A stretch of 37,618 nt of DNA, from the IMG/VR virus record IMGVR_UViG_3300046458_000053, positions 1-37,618 of that record, one strand, 5' to 3'. This stretch comes from a virus. The notes under the pieces were generated by a model. The model ran no database searches, had not been told where the DNA came from, and worked only from the letters and a program-made list of their open reading frames with translations. Every line of letters starts with the position of its first letter. Position 1 is the first letter of the stretch. The position numbers and the translations under genes are program-made. Below, in pieces: positions 1 through 7,163 of this stretch.

Positions 1-148
1 GATGGCAAATCGCCCGCCAATAACAATACCTGTCGGACAGCTTGTTCCGGATCGACACAGGGCCATTCCCAGGCGCATGCCTACCTGTCACGAAAACCCG
101 TGCAATTTCGGTTGCGCGCTAATCCGTTCACGTCAGGAGACATACGAT

Positions 149-1042
149 ATGAGGCCAGAAATTTCTGTGCTTGATATACAGGGCCAGTTCCGGGTCTACA
201 CGGAGTTTTATCGCGCAGAGGCGGCGGAGAAGACCATCGTCATGGTCAATGGGTCATTGGCCACGACCGCATCCTTTGCCCAGACCGTCCGCAACCTGCA
301 TCCGCAATTCAACATCGTGCTGTACGACCAACCCTATGCGGGCAAATCCAAGGCCCATAACCTGCACGAAAAGCCGCTGACCAAAGAAATGGAAGGCCAG
401 ATCCTGCTGGAACTGATCGACCACTTCGCCGCCGAACATGTGATGTCTTTTTCCTGGGGCGGCGCCGCCACCCTGGTCGCCCTGGCGCATCGCCCACGGC
501 GTATCGAAAAGGCGGTGATCAGCTCGTTCTCGCCGGTGATCAACGAACACATGCGCGACTACCTCGAACGCGGTATCAAGCACCTGGGTGCACGGGATCG
601 CTACGAGGTCGGCAACCTGGTCAACGACACCATCGGCAAGCACCTGCCGTCATTGTTCAAGCGCTTCAATTATCGGCATGTCAGCAGCCTGGATCTGCAT
701 GAATACGATCAGATGCACTTCCATATCAGCGAGGTGCTGACCCTCAACGAGACCAACTACCTGGGCACTGCCAGCAACATCAACGTGCCGGTAATGTTCA
801 TGAACGGTGAGTGGGACGAATACACCGCCGCCCAGGACGCCCGATTGTTCGGGCAATGCGTGCAGAAGAGCACCTTCAGCACCATTCAGAGCACCGGGCA
901 CTTCCTCGACATGGAACACAAAGCCGCCTGCCGCGACTCACGCAACGCGGTACTGGACTTCCTCAAGACCGATCAACCCGGCAGCCAGCCAAGCCGCCAC
1001 CGCCTCCATCAACCTCAGGAGCAACATGCATTTGCACTCTGA
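149..1042 (+). CDS. phaG: PhaG, 3-hydroxyacyl-ACP:CoA transacylase/thioesterase
   Basis: A 297-residue alpha/beta-hydrolase-fold enzyme. It matches PhaG of P. putida, as I remember it, over its whole length, from the MRPEI start through INGSLATTASF-like and FSWGG segments to a QHAFA-type C-terminus. PhaG links de novo fatty acid synthesis to medium-chain polyhydroxyalkanoate by releasing or transferring (R)-3-hydroxyacyl groups from ACP; whether it is a transacylase or a thioesterase has been debated. The nucleophile-elbow region reads SFSWGGA, and GEWDEYT and GHFLDME carry the later Asp and His of the fold. RhlA is a paralogous family but is less similar. The reading frame is open upstream to base 2, but the start at 149 has a good ribosome site (GGAGA at 136-140) and matches the family start. 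It is host chromosome outside the prophage. Confidence 0.93.
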   Translation: MRPEISVLDIQGQFRVYTEFYRAEAAEKTIVMVNGSLATTASFAQTVRNLHPQFNIVLYDQPYAGKSKAHNLHEKPLTKEMEGQILLELIDHFAAEHVMSFSWGGAATLVALAHRPRRIEKAVISSFSPVINEHMRDYLERGIKHLGARDRYEVGNLVNDTIGKHLPSLFKRFNYRHVSSLDLHEYDQMHFHISEVLTLNETNYLGTASNINVPVMFMNGEWDEYTAAQDARLFGQCVQKSTFSTIQSTGHFLDMEHKAACRDSRNAVLDFLKTDQPGSQPSRHRLHQPQEQHAFAL

Positions 1043-1070
1043 ATCAACCGCCCGACCGAGCACCGGAATC

Positions 1071-1105
1071 ATTCGCCAACGAGCCACCCAAGGCACTTGG
1101 CGAAT
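1071..1105. terminator. Inverted repeat downstream of phaG, possible terminator
   Basis: ATTCGCCAA (1071-1079) is matched perfectly by TTGGCGAAT (1097-1105) around a 17-base loop, 29 bases after the phaG stop. There is no T tract after it, so intrinsic termination is only a guess. It could also be a protein-binding palindrome between phaG and the tRNA. Confidence 0.35.
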
Positions 1106-1191
1106 GACTTCCGCGCGGTGACACCGATCAACGAGGCAAAATTAGCGCTTCAAATAATGGGCCGCTTCTGGTACAAAGTCAGCCGCTCAAA

Positions 1192-1265
1192 GCGGGTGTC
1201 GTATAATGGCATTACTCCAGCTTCCCAAGCTGATAACGAGGGTTCGATTCCCTTCACCCGCTCCA
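1192..1265 (+). tRNA. tRNA-Gly (anticodon CCC)
   Basis: A 74-base cloverleaf. Acceptor stem GCGGGTG (1192-1198) pairs with CACCCGC (1255-1261), followed by T and an encoded CCA. The anticodon loop TTCCCAA gives anticodon CCC between CCAGC and GCTGA (one mismatched outer pair). The T arm is GAGGG-TTCGATT-CCCTT. It resembles E. coli tRNA-Gly(CCC). The 3' part from 1219 is identical to the copy at 35693-35739, so this is the prophage integration target. The 3' half is probably phage-supplied and restores the gene. Confidence 0.95.
1219..1265 (+). repeat. attL core (47-bp direct repeat, 3' half of tRNA-Gly)
   Basis: Bases 1219-1265 are identical to 35693-35739, running from AGCTTCCC in the anticodon loop region to the terminal CCA. 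The flanking base differs on both sides (C versus T before, G versus A after), which fixes the ends of the identity. The tRNA is intact here and only a fragment at the other copy, so this is the left prophage junction. Confidence 0.93.
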
Positions 1266-1312
1266 GTATTTCCAAGCCCTCCAGCCCTGTTTTCCCATCC
1301 TCATATCCTCAT

Positions 1313-1334
1313 GGGGGCCGTTTCGGGGGCCGTT
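1313..1334. repeat. Paired GGGGGCCGTT repeats, candidate integrase arm sites (left)
   Basis: GGGGGCCGTT occurs at 1313-1322 and 1325-1334, 12 bases start to start. Nearly the same pair (GGGGGCCGTA and GGGGGCCGTT) lies at 35544-35566 just upstream of int, in the same orientation. A directly repeated short motif on both arms beside the att cores is what tyrosine integrase arm-type sites look like. Binding is inferred. Confidence 0.55.
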
Positions 1335-1423
1335 TATGTTCTTGCGCGGATATTGCCAGCGCGCCCAGTAATCCCCCGCTATCCGCACCCCTTCCCTTAA
1401 AATCTGAGGGTGGTCCGAAAACC

Positions 1424-1610
1424 TGTAACCTTTGTAACCTTTTGCCGAAATGCTCTGAAACCCTCGGAATACAAGGCTTTGAACGAAGCGGTTGCAGTAA
1501 CCTTTCAGTAATCTATTAGTATTTAAGTTACCTTTAATTTAGTAATTTCCTTATTTTAAAAAATCATTTAAAAACAACACCTTAAAAAAAGGTTACAGAG
1601 TGGGTTACTT
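1424..1610. repeat. Cluster of TGTAACCTTT-like repeats in AT-rich DNA
   Basis: TGTAACCTTT occurs at 1424-1433 and 1433-1442 (sharing one base), AGTAACCTTT at 1496-1505, AGTTACCTTT at 1526-1535, and the inverted AAAGGTTAC at 1588-1596. A weaker GGGTTACTTT lies at 1603-1612. These could be binding sites for an excisionase, integrase or replication protein. The function is not known. One more perfect copy lies outside attR at 35865-35874. Confidence 0.55.
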
Positions 1611-2144
1611 TCAGATACCTGATTTTGTAATCTCAGGAGCCCAGTAAAACCAAGGCCTCCAGAGCCTTTCCCGTCAAAAGTCGCCGTGGTTACTCTTTTC
1701 AGAATCCCCACCCCTCGCCCTGGGATCGATCGCAACCAGATCACGTTTTTTAAGAGCAGATGACCAGGCGCAAAACTCGCTTACCTGGTGTGCAGCGCTG
1801 TGCAATCGCCATGGCTGGCTACAGCCCTTGATGCGCGGTGCTTCCAGATGGTTTGCCCTCCCTTCGCATCCCCATTTTCCGAGCGTTGAAAAGACTTGGC
1901 GCGGTTTTGAAAACACACCAAATTCCACATTTTTTAATTTTTCATCCAATGAATACGGGGCTTTCCCCCGACACGCTTTGTCGTGAGCGCTTCACAGCCG
2001 CTGTGCAACGGCATGACATTTCCCTGCAAAAGTTTGCACTGTGTGCAATGGCCGATCGGCTGAGAGAGCCCACGGCGGGCCTGGGCTAGAGCCTGGATAG
2101 CACCACCCCCATGGTTTGCACAAAAAAGGGACACAAAGCCCGTC

Positions 2145-2171
2145 GGCGAGGGGGGGATAAGTGTTTTATCC
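2145..2171 (+). other. Candidate cos site (P2-like cohesive-end sequence)
   Basis: The sequence GGCGAGGGGGGGATAAG starts at 2145. The P2 cohesive end is GGCGAGGCGGGGAAAGCAC, so the first 13 bases differ at one position. It overlaps a small palindrome, GGATAA (2155-2160) with TTATCC (2166-2171). Position supports it: in phage phiCTX, attP, cos and the cargo gene lie next to each other, and here the order is attL, this site, then cargo genes. The exact nicking positions cannot be read from sequence. Confidence 0.55.
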
Positions 2172-2413
2172 ATTGCTTTTTTCTTGATGAGGGCAATTTA
2201 CGTTCGGTGGCCCAAGAGCAAAAGCGCAGTTTGCAAGCGCTTAAAGGCAGTGCCCTTAGCCAGCCGTAACGGACTAGAGCTCCAGGGGTGTGGCCAGCAC
2301 CACTGCGGCGAGGCTGAAGTGAAACCTCCTGCGTTCCCTAGCGAGAACAAATCGCATATACTCTGAAAATATTTAAGCTTAATTAGCTTTAGGTAAAAGT
2401 ATTGGAGCAACAA

Positions 2414-3487
2414 ATGATCCATGACTTTAAAATAACTGGGTTCAGACATTTCAGAGATGTCAAACTAACGCAACTCAAACGAGTCAACTTGTTTGTAGGG
2501 AAAAATAGCTCCGGCAAAAGTGCGCTGCTAGAGGCACTTATTCTATTTTTCAGCGAGATGTCCCCGAGGTATCTACCTTTAATTCAAGCCGCTCGGCATG
2601 AAAACTGGGACGTCGGCGAAGAGGACTCCCCTAGCCCATTGCGACATTTGTTTTTCAATCATACATTTCCTGAAATTGGGGCTCCAGGGATCGGGCTAGC
2701 ATCTACAAATGACGCTAGATCGTTCGAGCTTAAAACAAAAAATTACAAAGTAGAAGTTGATGGGCAAGCGACGATATATACACCAATAACTGAAGATCTA
2801 TTTATTGACGCAGATTACCTTGAACCCTGCCTCGTGATTGAGAGACAAGGTTATCAAAAACGCCTCAGTCGCTTGGATAAACCAGACCAACTTCGAAGAT
2901 CAATTGGTTATCTTCACAACAGAGGAAACTCTCAAGTTTTCTTTGTGCCTACTCGCGGCATGGGGGATAGGGAACTTGGTAGTCTTTGGGATATGGTTAG
3001 CTTGACCGACGCCGAGGCAGACGTAATCACAGGCTTGAAACTCATTGAGCCAGATGTTGAAGGTATAGCGTTTGTCGGATCTCCGTCTAGAGATAGAACG
3101 GCATTGGTACGCCTTCGTAATCACTCTGTCCCCGTCCCCCTAAAAAGTTTGGGGGATGGCATGAGCCGTATTCTACAAATAATAGTGTCACTGGTTAACG
3201 CTAAGAACAATACACTTATTATCGATGAGTTTGAGAATGGACTTCACTGGAGCGTACAAGAGGAAGTTTGGGCTTTGATTTTTCGGCTTTCTCAGCTGCT
3301 GAATGTTCAAGTATTCGCAACGACACACAGTAGGGACTGTGTTGAGGGATTTGAAAAGGCGTGGGCTGTTGATCCATCCATCGGATCATTTGCAAGAGTG
3401 CAAAAAAAAGATAATGAAGCGAGTGTGCGAGAGTATACATTCGGTTTGCTAAAAGACTCAATTGACATGGATGTCGAGGTTCGCTAA
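2414..3487 (+). CDS. OLD/AAA_15-type ATPase, candidate phage-defence sensor
   Basis: A 357-residue ABC/SMC-like ATPase of the OLD and AAA_15/AAA_21 kind. Visible motifs are Walker A GKNSSGKS (29-36), a signature-like SLGDGMSR (245-252), Walker B LIID with E272 followed by ENGLH, and the H-loop ATTHS with H305. The ATG at 2414 is chosen over the upstream TTG at 2402 because GGAG lies 6 bases before it. The next gene, 3 bases on, encodes a TOPRIM protein, so the OLD architecture (ATPase plus TOPRIM nuclease) is split over two genes, as in PARIS (AriA/AriB). The gene is clearly more AT-rich than the phage genes around it, which suggests separate acquisition. Role inferred: ATP-dependent sensing and control of the TOPRIM partner. 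Target and trigger are unknown. Confidence 0.85.
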   Translation: MIHDFKITGFRHFRDVKLTQLKRVNLFVGKNSSGKSALLEALILFFSEMSPRYLPLIQAARHENWDVGEEDSPSPLRHLFFNHTFPEIGAPGIGLASTNDARSFELKTKNYKVEVDGQATIYTPITEDLFIDADYLEPCLVIERQGYQKRLSRLDKPDQLRRSIGYLHNRGNSQVFFVPTRGMGDRELGSLWDMVSLTDAEADVITGLKLIEPDVEGIAFVGSPSRDRTALVRLRNHSVPVPLKSLGDGMSRILQIIVSLVNAKNNTLIIDEFENGLHWSVQEEVWALIFRLSQLLNVQVFATTHSRDCVEGFEKAWAVDPSIGSFARVQKKDNEASVREYTFGLLKDSIDMDVEVR

Positions 3488-3490
3488 TCA

Positions 3491-4141
3491 ATGTCTGAAT
3501 TTAAATACAAAGGCCCAAAAGTTCTGTTAGTCGAAGGAAAGAACGACGCGCATCTTATCTGCGCATTGTGCATCCACTTTAATATTCCGGAGACGTTCGG
3601 AATATATAATTGCGAGTCAGACAACCACGTACTAAAACGTTTGAATGTGCTTTTAATTGGTTCCGAACCACTTGAAGTCGTTGGCGTTATACTCGATGCC
3701 GATGCACCAAGCCTGGCCAGCAAATGGCAAAGCTTATCAGTTCTACTTACGGAAGCCGGATATGATGTGCCTCCCGCGCCGATGAAAGGTGGAACCGTAA
3801 TCCCTGCGCATGGCCGACCTACTATCGGAATTTGGCTAATGCCTGACAACGAAGTAGACGGCATGTTAGAGGACTTTTGCCTTCGCTTAGCCCCGCCCGC
3901 TGCAGTGGCTTACGCGGCTCAATGCGTGGCCGAGGCTGCGAGAGGTGGGCACGCTACGTTCACTTCTACACACCGAGCGAAGGCTGCAGTCCACACTTAC
4001 CTTGCTTGGCAGGATGAGCCCGGCATGCCTCTCGGGCTTGCTGTCAAAGCTAGGGCTCTGGATCCTGCCCAGCCTATCGCAGCGGAATTCAGTAGTTTTT
4101 TACAGAACCTTTTCGTCGATACTCTATTAATAAACGCCTGA
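3491..4141 (+). CDS. TOPRIM (DUF3226-like) protein, candidate defence effector
   Basis: A 216-residue protein with a TOPRIM-like layout: VLLVEGKNDAHLI near the N-terminus with E15 and D19, then VVGVILDADAP with D69 and D71, then GIWLMPDN...GMLED (113-128), which is typical of DUF3226. These acidic residues would bind metal in a TOPRIM nuclease and all appear intact. It starts 3 bases after the ATPase stop and is surely co-transcribed with it. The family is related in layout to AriB (DUF4435) of PARIS and to the TOPRIM half of OLD and GajA. I infer a nuclease or toxin effector held by the ATPase. The substrate (DNA, RNA or tRNA) cannot be told from sequence. Base composition is lower in G+C than the tail genes. 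Confidence 0.8.
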   Translation: MSEFKYKGPKVLLVEGKNDAHLICALCIHFNIPETFGIYNCESDNHVLKRLNVLLIGSEPLEVVGVILDADAPSLASKWQSLSVLLTEAGYDVPPAPMKGGTVIPAHGRPTIGIWLMPDNEVDGMLEDFCLRLAPPAAVAYAAQCVAEAARGGHATFTSTHRAKAAVHTYLAWQDEPGMPLGLAVKARALDPAQPIAAEFSSFLQNLFVDTLLINA

Positions 4142-4167
4142 CGTGTACTGCAGAAAATCAGCGTCAG
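4138..4167. terminator. Inverted repeat at the end of the cargo operon
   Basis: CTGACG (4138-4143, overlapping the TOPRIM stop) pairs with CGTCAG (4162-4167) around an 18-base loop. It is followed by AAATTT rather than a clean T tract. It is a weak terminator candidate for the ATPase-TOPRIM operon. Confidence 0.3.
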
Positions 4168-4368
4168 AAATTTAAGGGGCTACATAGCGGTCTAATTTAT
4201 GTGACTTGAACGAGTTAGCCGACGGTTCATTGATGTGTGCTATCGAAAAAATGTGCGTTTCTAACGAATGCAAACGAACCAACCGAGTAAACGCAGTAAA
4301 TTATCGTGATTAAATTGGTAAGGCGCATGCTTTACCTAGCACGCGCTGGAATGAAAACACTTGTATAG

Positions 4369-5403
4369 CTAGATAATCCAATCATTATTTTTTCTTATAT
4401 GGATCTCATCTCTCCAATTAGTAATGCAAAATTGATCAGCACCTATAGCTCCGTGCTTCCCCAATACGTTGCTTAATGCTAACACCTCCGACCCTGACAT
4501 ATTCGCAATAATACCTTCCTTGGGATTATTACGTAATGTAAGGTCATGATGATGTGCAGGCTCCGCTTCAAGCTGCCATGTTCCCGACTTCATTCTTAAT
4601 GCATAAACATCCCAGTTCTGAGCTACAGCTTTTTCACGGAGGCTGCTATCGACTGACCCCAGCCCTTTGCTAACTGGAGAGCGATTATAAATTAGAGGGT
4701 TACGTAAACCTAAATAAACTTCGGCAATCCGTACGGGGTGATGAAAAACATTTAACCCTCGAATTCTCTCTCGACACTGGCCGGGCGCCACATCTTCATA
4801 GGGAGTTGAGCTGCTAAAATATTCAGCTTCGGGCCCTTCACCTTCCTCACTAAGATTGAAGATTCGCTTAATGACTCTTACTTCTTCCTCGTACACCCAC
4901 GATGAATGCTTGGTTAGAAATAATTTTCGCATTATTATTTCCATTGCATCCCTGTCGACCTCTTCGAAGGGAAATCCTACCGCATTGATTCTAAGATTAT
5001 AAATCAAGCGTGCGGTTTCATCCGTTAGGGTATGAGGGGCCTTAGAACTAGTATAAAGGACATCGCCTCTATCCACTGTAACCAGACTGAATTGACGATC
5101 AATTAGGAACGGGGTGTCTACGTCATACCCAATAACAAATCCTGTATGATCCACACCGTAGTGTGCCCACATTAAAGGATTTAAAGCGGTCCTCGTTAAA
5201 GATAGCACCCCAACATTCCTTTTTAACTCATGAATCGCATCTTCCAAATTCCGCAGCTTATCCTCATCACCAATTGCATTATCGAGGTTTGACAGTTCAA
5301 AGGGATCATTAAACTCGGCGGGCTCCCTAAACCCTAGCATTGATGATTTTAGTGCGCTAATGCCAGCGCCATAACTGTAATATTTATATAGAATCATCTT
5401 CAT
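4369..5403 (-). CDS. DUF2971 family protein, cargo gene of unknown function
   Basis: A protein of about 344 residues with DUF2971 hallmarks: an N-terminal LYKYYSYG and FNDPFE stretch, a central MWAHYGVDHTGFVIGYD, and SWVYEEEVRVIKR. The molecular function of DUF2971 is not established to my knowledge; members are common in mobile and defence-type gene neighbourhoods. The frame is open to 5454, but residues 1-17 of the longest form look non-conserved. I place the start at 5403 (5397 is nearly as good), and no start has a strong ribosome site. It is convergent with the ATPase-TOPRIM operon with 227 bases between them, and tail-to-head with the late operon on the same strand but AT-rich, so it is an independent cargo gene. 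Confidence 0.75.
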   Translation of the reverse strand: MKMILYKYYSYGAGISALKSSMLGFREPAEFNDPFELSNLDNAIGDEDKLRNLEDAIHELKRNVGVLSLTRTALNPLMWAHYGVDHTGFVIGYDVDTPFLIDRQFSLVTVDRGDVLYTSSKAPHTLTDETARLIYNLRINAVGFPFEEVDRDAMEIIMRKLFLTKHSSWVYEEEVRVIKRIFNLSEEGEGPEAEYFSSSTPYEDVAPGQCRERIRGLNVFHHPVRIAEVYLGLRNPLIYNRSPVSKGLGSVDSSLREKAVAQNWDVYALRMKSGTWQLEAEPAHHHDLTLRNNPKEGIIANMSGSEVLALSNVLGKHGAIGADQFCITNWRDEIHIRKNNDWII

Positions 5404-5508
5404 CAATCCAAACATGGAGACTAAAACGGTAGCACAAAGCTGAACATTCAACATTTTTATGCATCACTGTTGATACCAGGGTTCGAAGAGCGATTGTCTT
5501 GCGCACCA

Positions 5509-6480
5509 TCAAAAAGTAATTGATTTCAAATTTGCCGACAGCAATCCGGCCTTGGCCGCATCGGCTGCAAACGCTGCAGCGTTGGTCGGCACCGGCGACG
5601 AGCCATGCATGTGACCGGCCAGCTGGGCGTTCATCTCCTGCACCAGGTCGAGCAGATCGACCACCACCTGGAAAATATTGACGTTCGCTGACCCGACCCA
5701 GTTTTTCGGCGCCTGCAGGCGTTGGCTCTCCTGGGTAATGCTCTCGCGCAGGCCCTGGATCCGCTCGGACATGTCGCCACCCACGGCGGCGTTGTACTTC
5801 CTGCCCACTACCTGATTGAGGTCCCGGCCGGTGGCCTGGTGCATGTCGCCCAGGGCGGCGAGCGTGGCCGTGCCGGCGGAATTCAGCTTGAGCGCGCCCA
5901 GGGCGTCGATCCGCTTGATGCCGCCGACCTGTTCGGTCGAGTGCGTGGCCACGTCCTGGGCGTGGCTCTGGTACTTCTCTTGGTTGGTGCCGCTGTCGAC
6001 CTGGCGTTCCAGGGACTGGTCGGCGATCTTCCCATCGGTCAGGCGGTGCCAGTTGCCGTCGGCGTCGACGCGCTGTTGGGCCAGGTCGCTGTGCTGCCAG
6101 ACCTGGTCACCCTTCGGCACCTTGGGCAGGCTCAGGCCATGCGGCAGGATCGTTTGGATGTACGGGCAGTGAGGCAGGCCGTAGGCAAAGCACACCACTA
6201 CCCGGGTTCCTTCGTGCGGGAACGCATACATGCCCATCTCTTCACCCCCGGTCGGTACTGGCAACGGCACCCCGGGCAGCGGCGGCAGGTCGGGATCTGG
6301 CGAGCCGTCCGGCAGCAGCACCTGCAGGTCGGCCGCATAGCGCGGCCTGAAGTCATCACAGAGGCCTGCATCAGCCGGCGCGTCGGCGATGGCCACCACC
6401 ACCGCGAACCTGGGCAGGTGGTATTTGCCGGACAGCTCCGGGAATTGTCGCTCTACGCTGCGTTTGACTGCGTCGTCCAT
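5509..6480 (-). CDS. Baseplate spike/assembly protein (gpV/gp5-like)
   Basis: A 323-residue protein with the order of gpV-type spikes. An N-terminal OB-fold-like part contains MGMYAFPHEGTRVVVCFAYGLPHCPYI (about 80-110), followed by a repetitive polar region with GDMHQATGRD and GGDMSER elements (about 160-245), then a helical stretch and a C-terminus with an HMHGSSPVPTN motif that often binds metal in spike tips. It would form the trimeric needle at the baseplate centre. It is the last gene of the late operon and overlaps the hub gene before it by 28 bases. It is shorter than VgrG fusions because hub and spike are separate genes here. The assignment rests on order and motifs. Confidence 0.75.
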   Translation of the reverse strand: MDDAVKRSVERQFPELSGKYHLPRFAVVVAIADAPADAGLCDDFRPRYAADLQVLLPDGSPDPDLPPLPGVPLPVPTGGEEMGMYAFPHEGTRVVVCFAYGLPHCPYIQTILPHGLSLPKVPKGDQVWQHSDLAQQRVDADGNWHRLTDGKIADQSLERQVDSGTNQEKYQSHAQDVATHSTEQVGGIKRIDALGALKLNSAGTATLAALGDMHQATGRDLNQVVGRKYNAAVGGDMSERIQGLRESITQESQRLQAPKNWVGSANVNIFQVVVDLLDLVQEMNAQLAGHMHGSSPVPTNAAAFAADAAKAGLLSANLKSITF

Positions 6481-7163
6481 TTGATTGCCATCTGAGTGCC
6501 GGCAAGTGCCACGCTGGTGACCCGCTCGCCGTTATTGATAGATGCGCCAGGGCGCAACCCGGGAATCGCGGCTATCACCGCGCTCTGGTTGCCCTGGTAC
6601 TCGTTGAATAGATCCAGCGGCAGTGCCAGCGCCGATCGGGCGCCAAAGAAGCTGTCCGCCCAACTGCCAGCGAATACTTCGCCGTTGCCCTGCTGTTGCC
6701 ACATGAAGTCGGGAATACCGTAAACCTGGGCCAGGCTGTCCATGGCCAAATATCCGGACGCCAGGCTGTAGAAGAACGGCGCCTTTACCCGGGTGTAGTC
6801 CCGATCGGGGACGCGGAACGACAGGCCAGTCTGTTTGCTGATCGCTTCCAGGACCTGGCGCATGTCGACATGGCGCAAGTTCATCGGCAGCGGATTGGCC
6901 AGGATCCCGCTCAATTCACGACACGCGACCACTTGTTCCGTGCGGTTCGACATGGTGCAGCGCTCCACGTAACCCAGGAAGTGCCGCTGCAGCGTGTTGT
7001 CGTTGTAGCCAATGTCCAGGGTGACCAGGCCTTTTACCGCGGACTCGGCCTTAATCGTAAAAACGGCCCGCCCTGGGCTTTTCAGATCGAGGCGGACATC
7101 GTTTTTGACCAGCGGGTAGACGGTGCCGCCGATGGCCAGCACCTGGTGCAGTTTCATGCTCAT
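6453..7163 (-). CDS. Baseplate hub protein (gpD/gp27-like)
   Basis: A 236-residue protein. It begins with a beta-rich domain (GGTVYPLVKNDVRLDLKSPGRAVF), contains LGYVERC and a segment ISKQTGLSFRVPD (about 110-122) that recalls the fold of late-control gpD and gp27 hub proteins, in which a peptide-like domain helps pierce the envelope. The order hub then spike supports it. The start (7163) overlaps the stop of the upstream gene in an ATGA junction; a second ATG two codons on is possible. It is only about 60 percent of the length of P2 gpD (387 residues), so it is a compact hub. Confidence 0.68.
   Translation of the reverse strand: MSMKLHQVLAIGGTVYPLVKNDVRLDLKSPGRAVFTIKAESAVKGLVTLDIGYNDNTLQRHFLGYVERCTMSNRTEQVVACRELSGILANPLPMNLRHVDMRQVLEAISKQTGLSFRVPDRDYTRVKAPFFYSLASGYLAMDSLAQVYGIPDFMWQQQGNGEVFAGSWADSFFGARSALALPLDLFNEYQGNQSAVIAAIPGLRPGASINNGERVTSVALAGTQMAIKWTTQSNAA

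Larger units (their letters stand above)
1266..2413. other. Gene-poor left prophage arm
   Basis: About 1.1 kb between the tRNA and the first cargo gene has no convincing coding sequence. Short open frames (for example around 1838-2089 plus and 1934-2173 minus) lack ribosome sites, family resemblance and phage-like codon use. The stretch holds a pair of GGGGGCCGTT repeats near the tRNA, a very AT-rich segment (about 1500-1625) with TGTAACCTTT-like repeats, a P2-cos-like sequence at 2145, and a likely promoter just before the cargo operon (TATACT at 2356-2361). It is best read as a regulatory, recombination and packaging region. Confidence 0.6.

Noticed and set aside
1097-1519. Plus-strand frame of 140 codons running through the tRNA
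   Set aside because: It crosses the tRNA-Gly gene and the attL core and has no ribosome site or family resemblance.
1838-2173. Short frames on both strands in the left arm
   Set aside because: No ribosome sites, overlapping each other and the cos candidate, and no recognisable protein pattern.
2402-2413. TTG start for the ATPase
   Set aside because: The ATG at 2414 has GGAG at proper spacing; the TTG overlaps that ribosome site.
5722-6495. Long plus-strand frame opposite the spike gene
   Set aside because: It is a GC-rich shadow of the minus-strand gene, as are the long plus-strand frames at 7301-8352, 12322-13044, 19456-20494 and 21780-22760.
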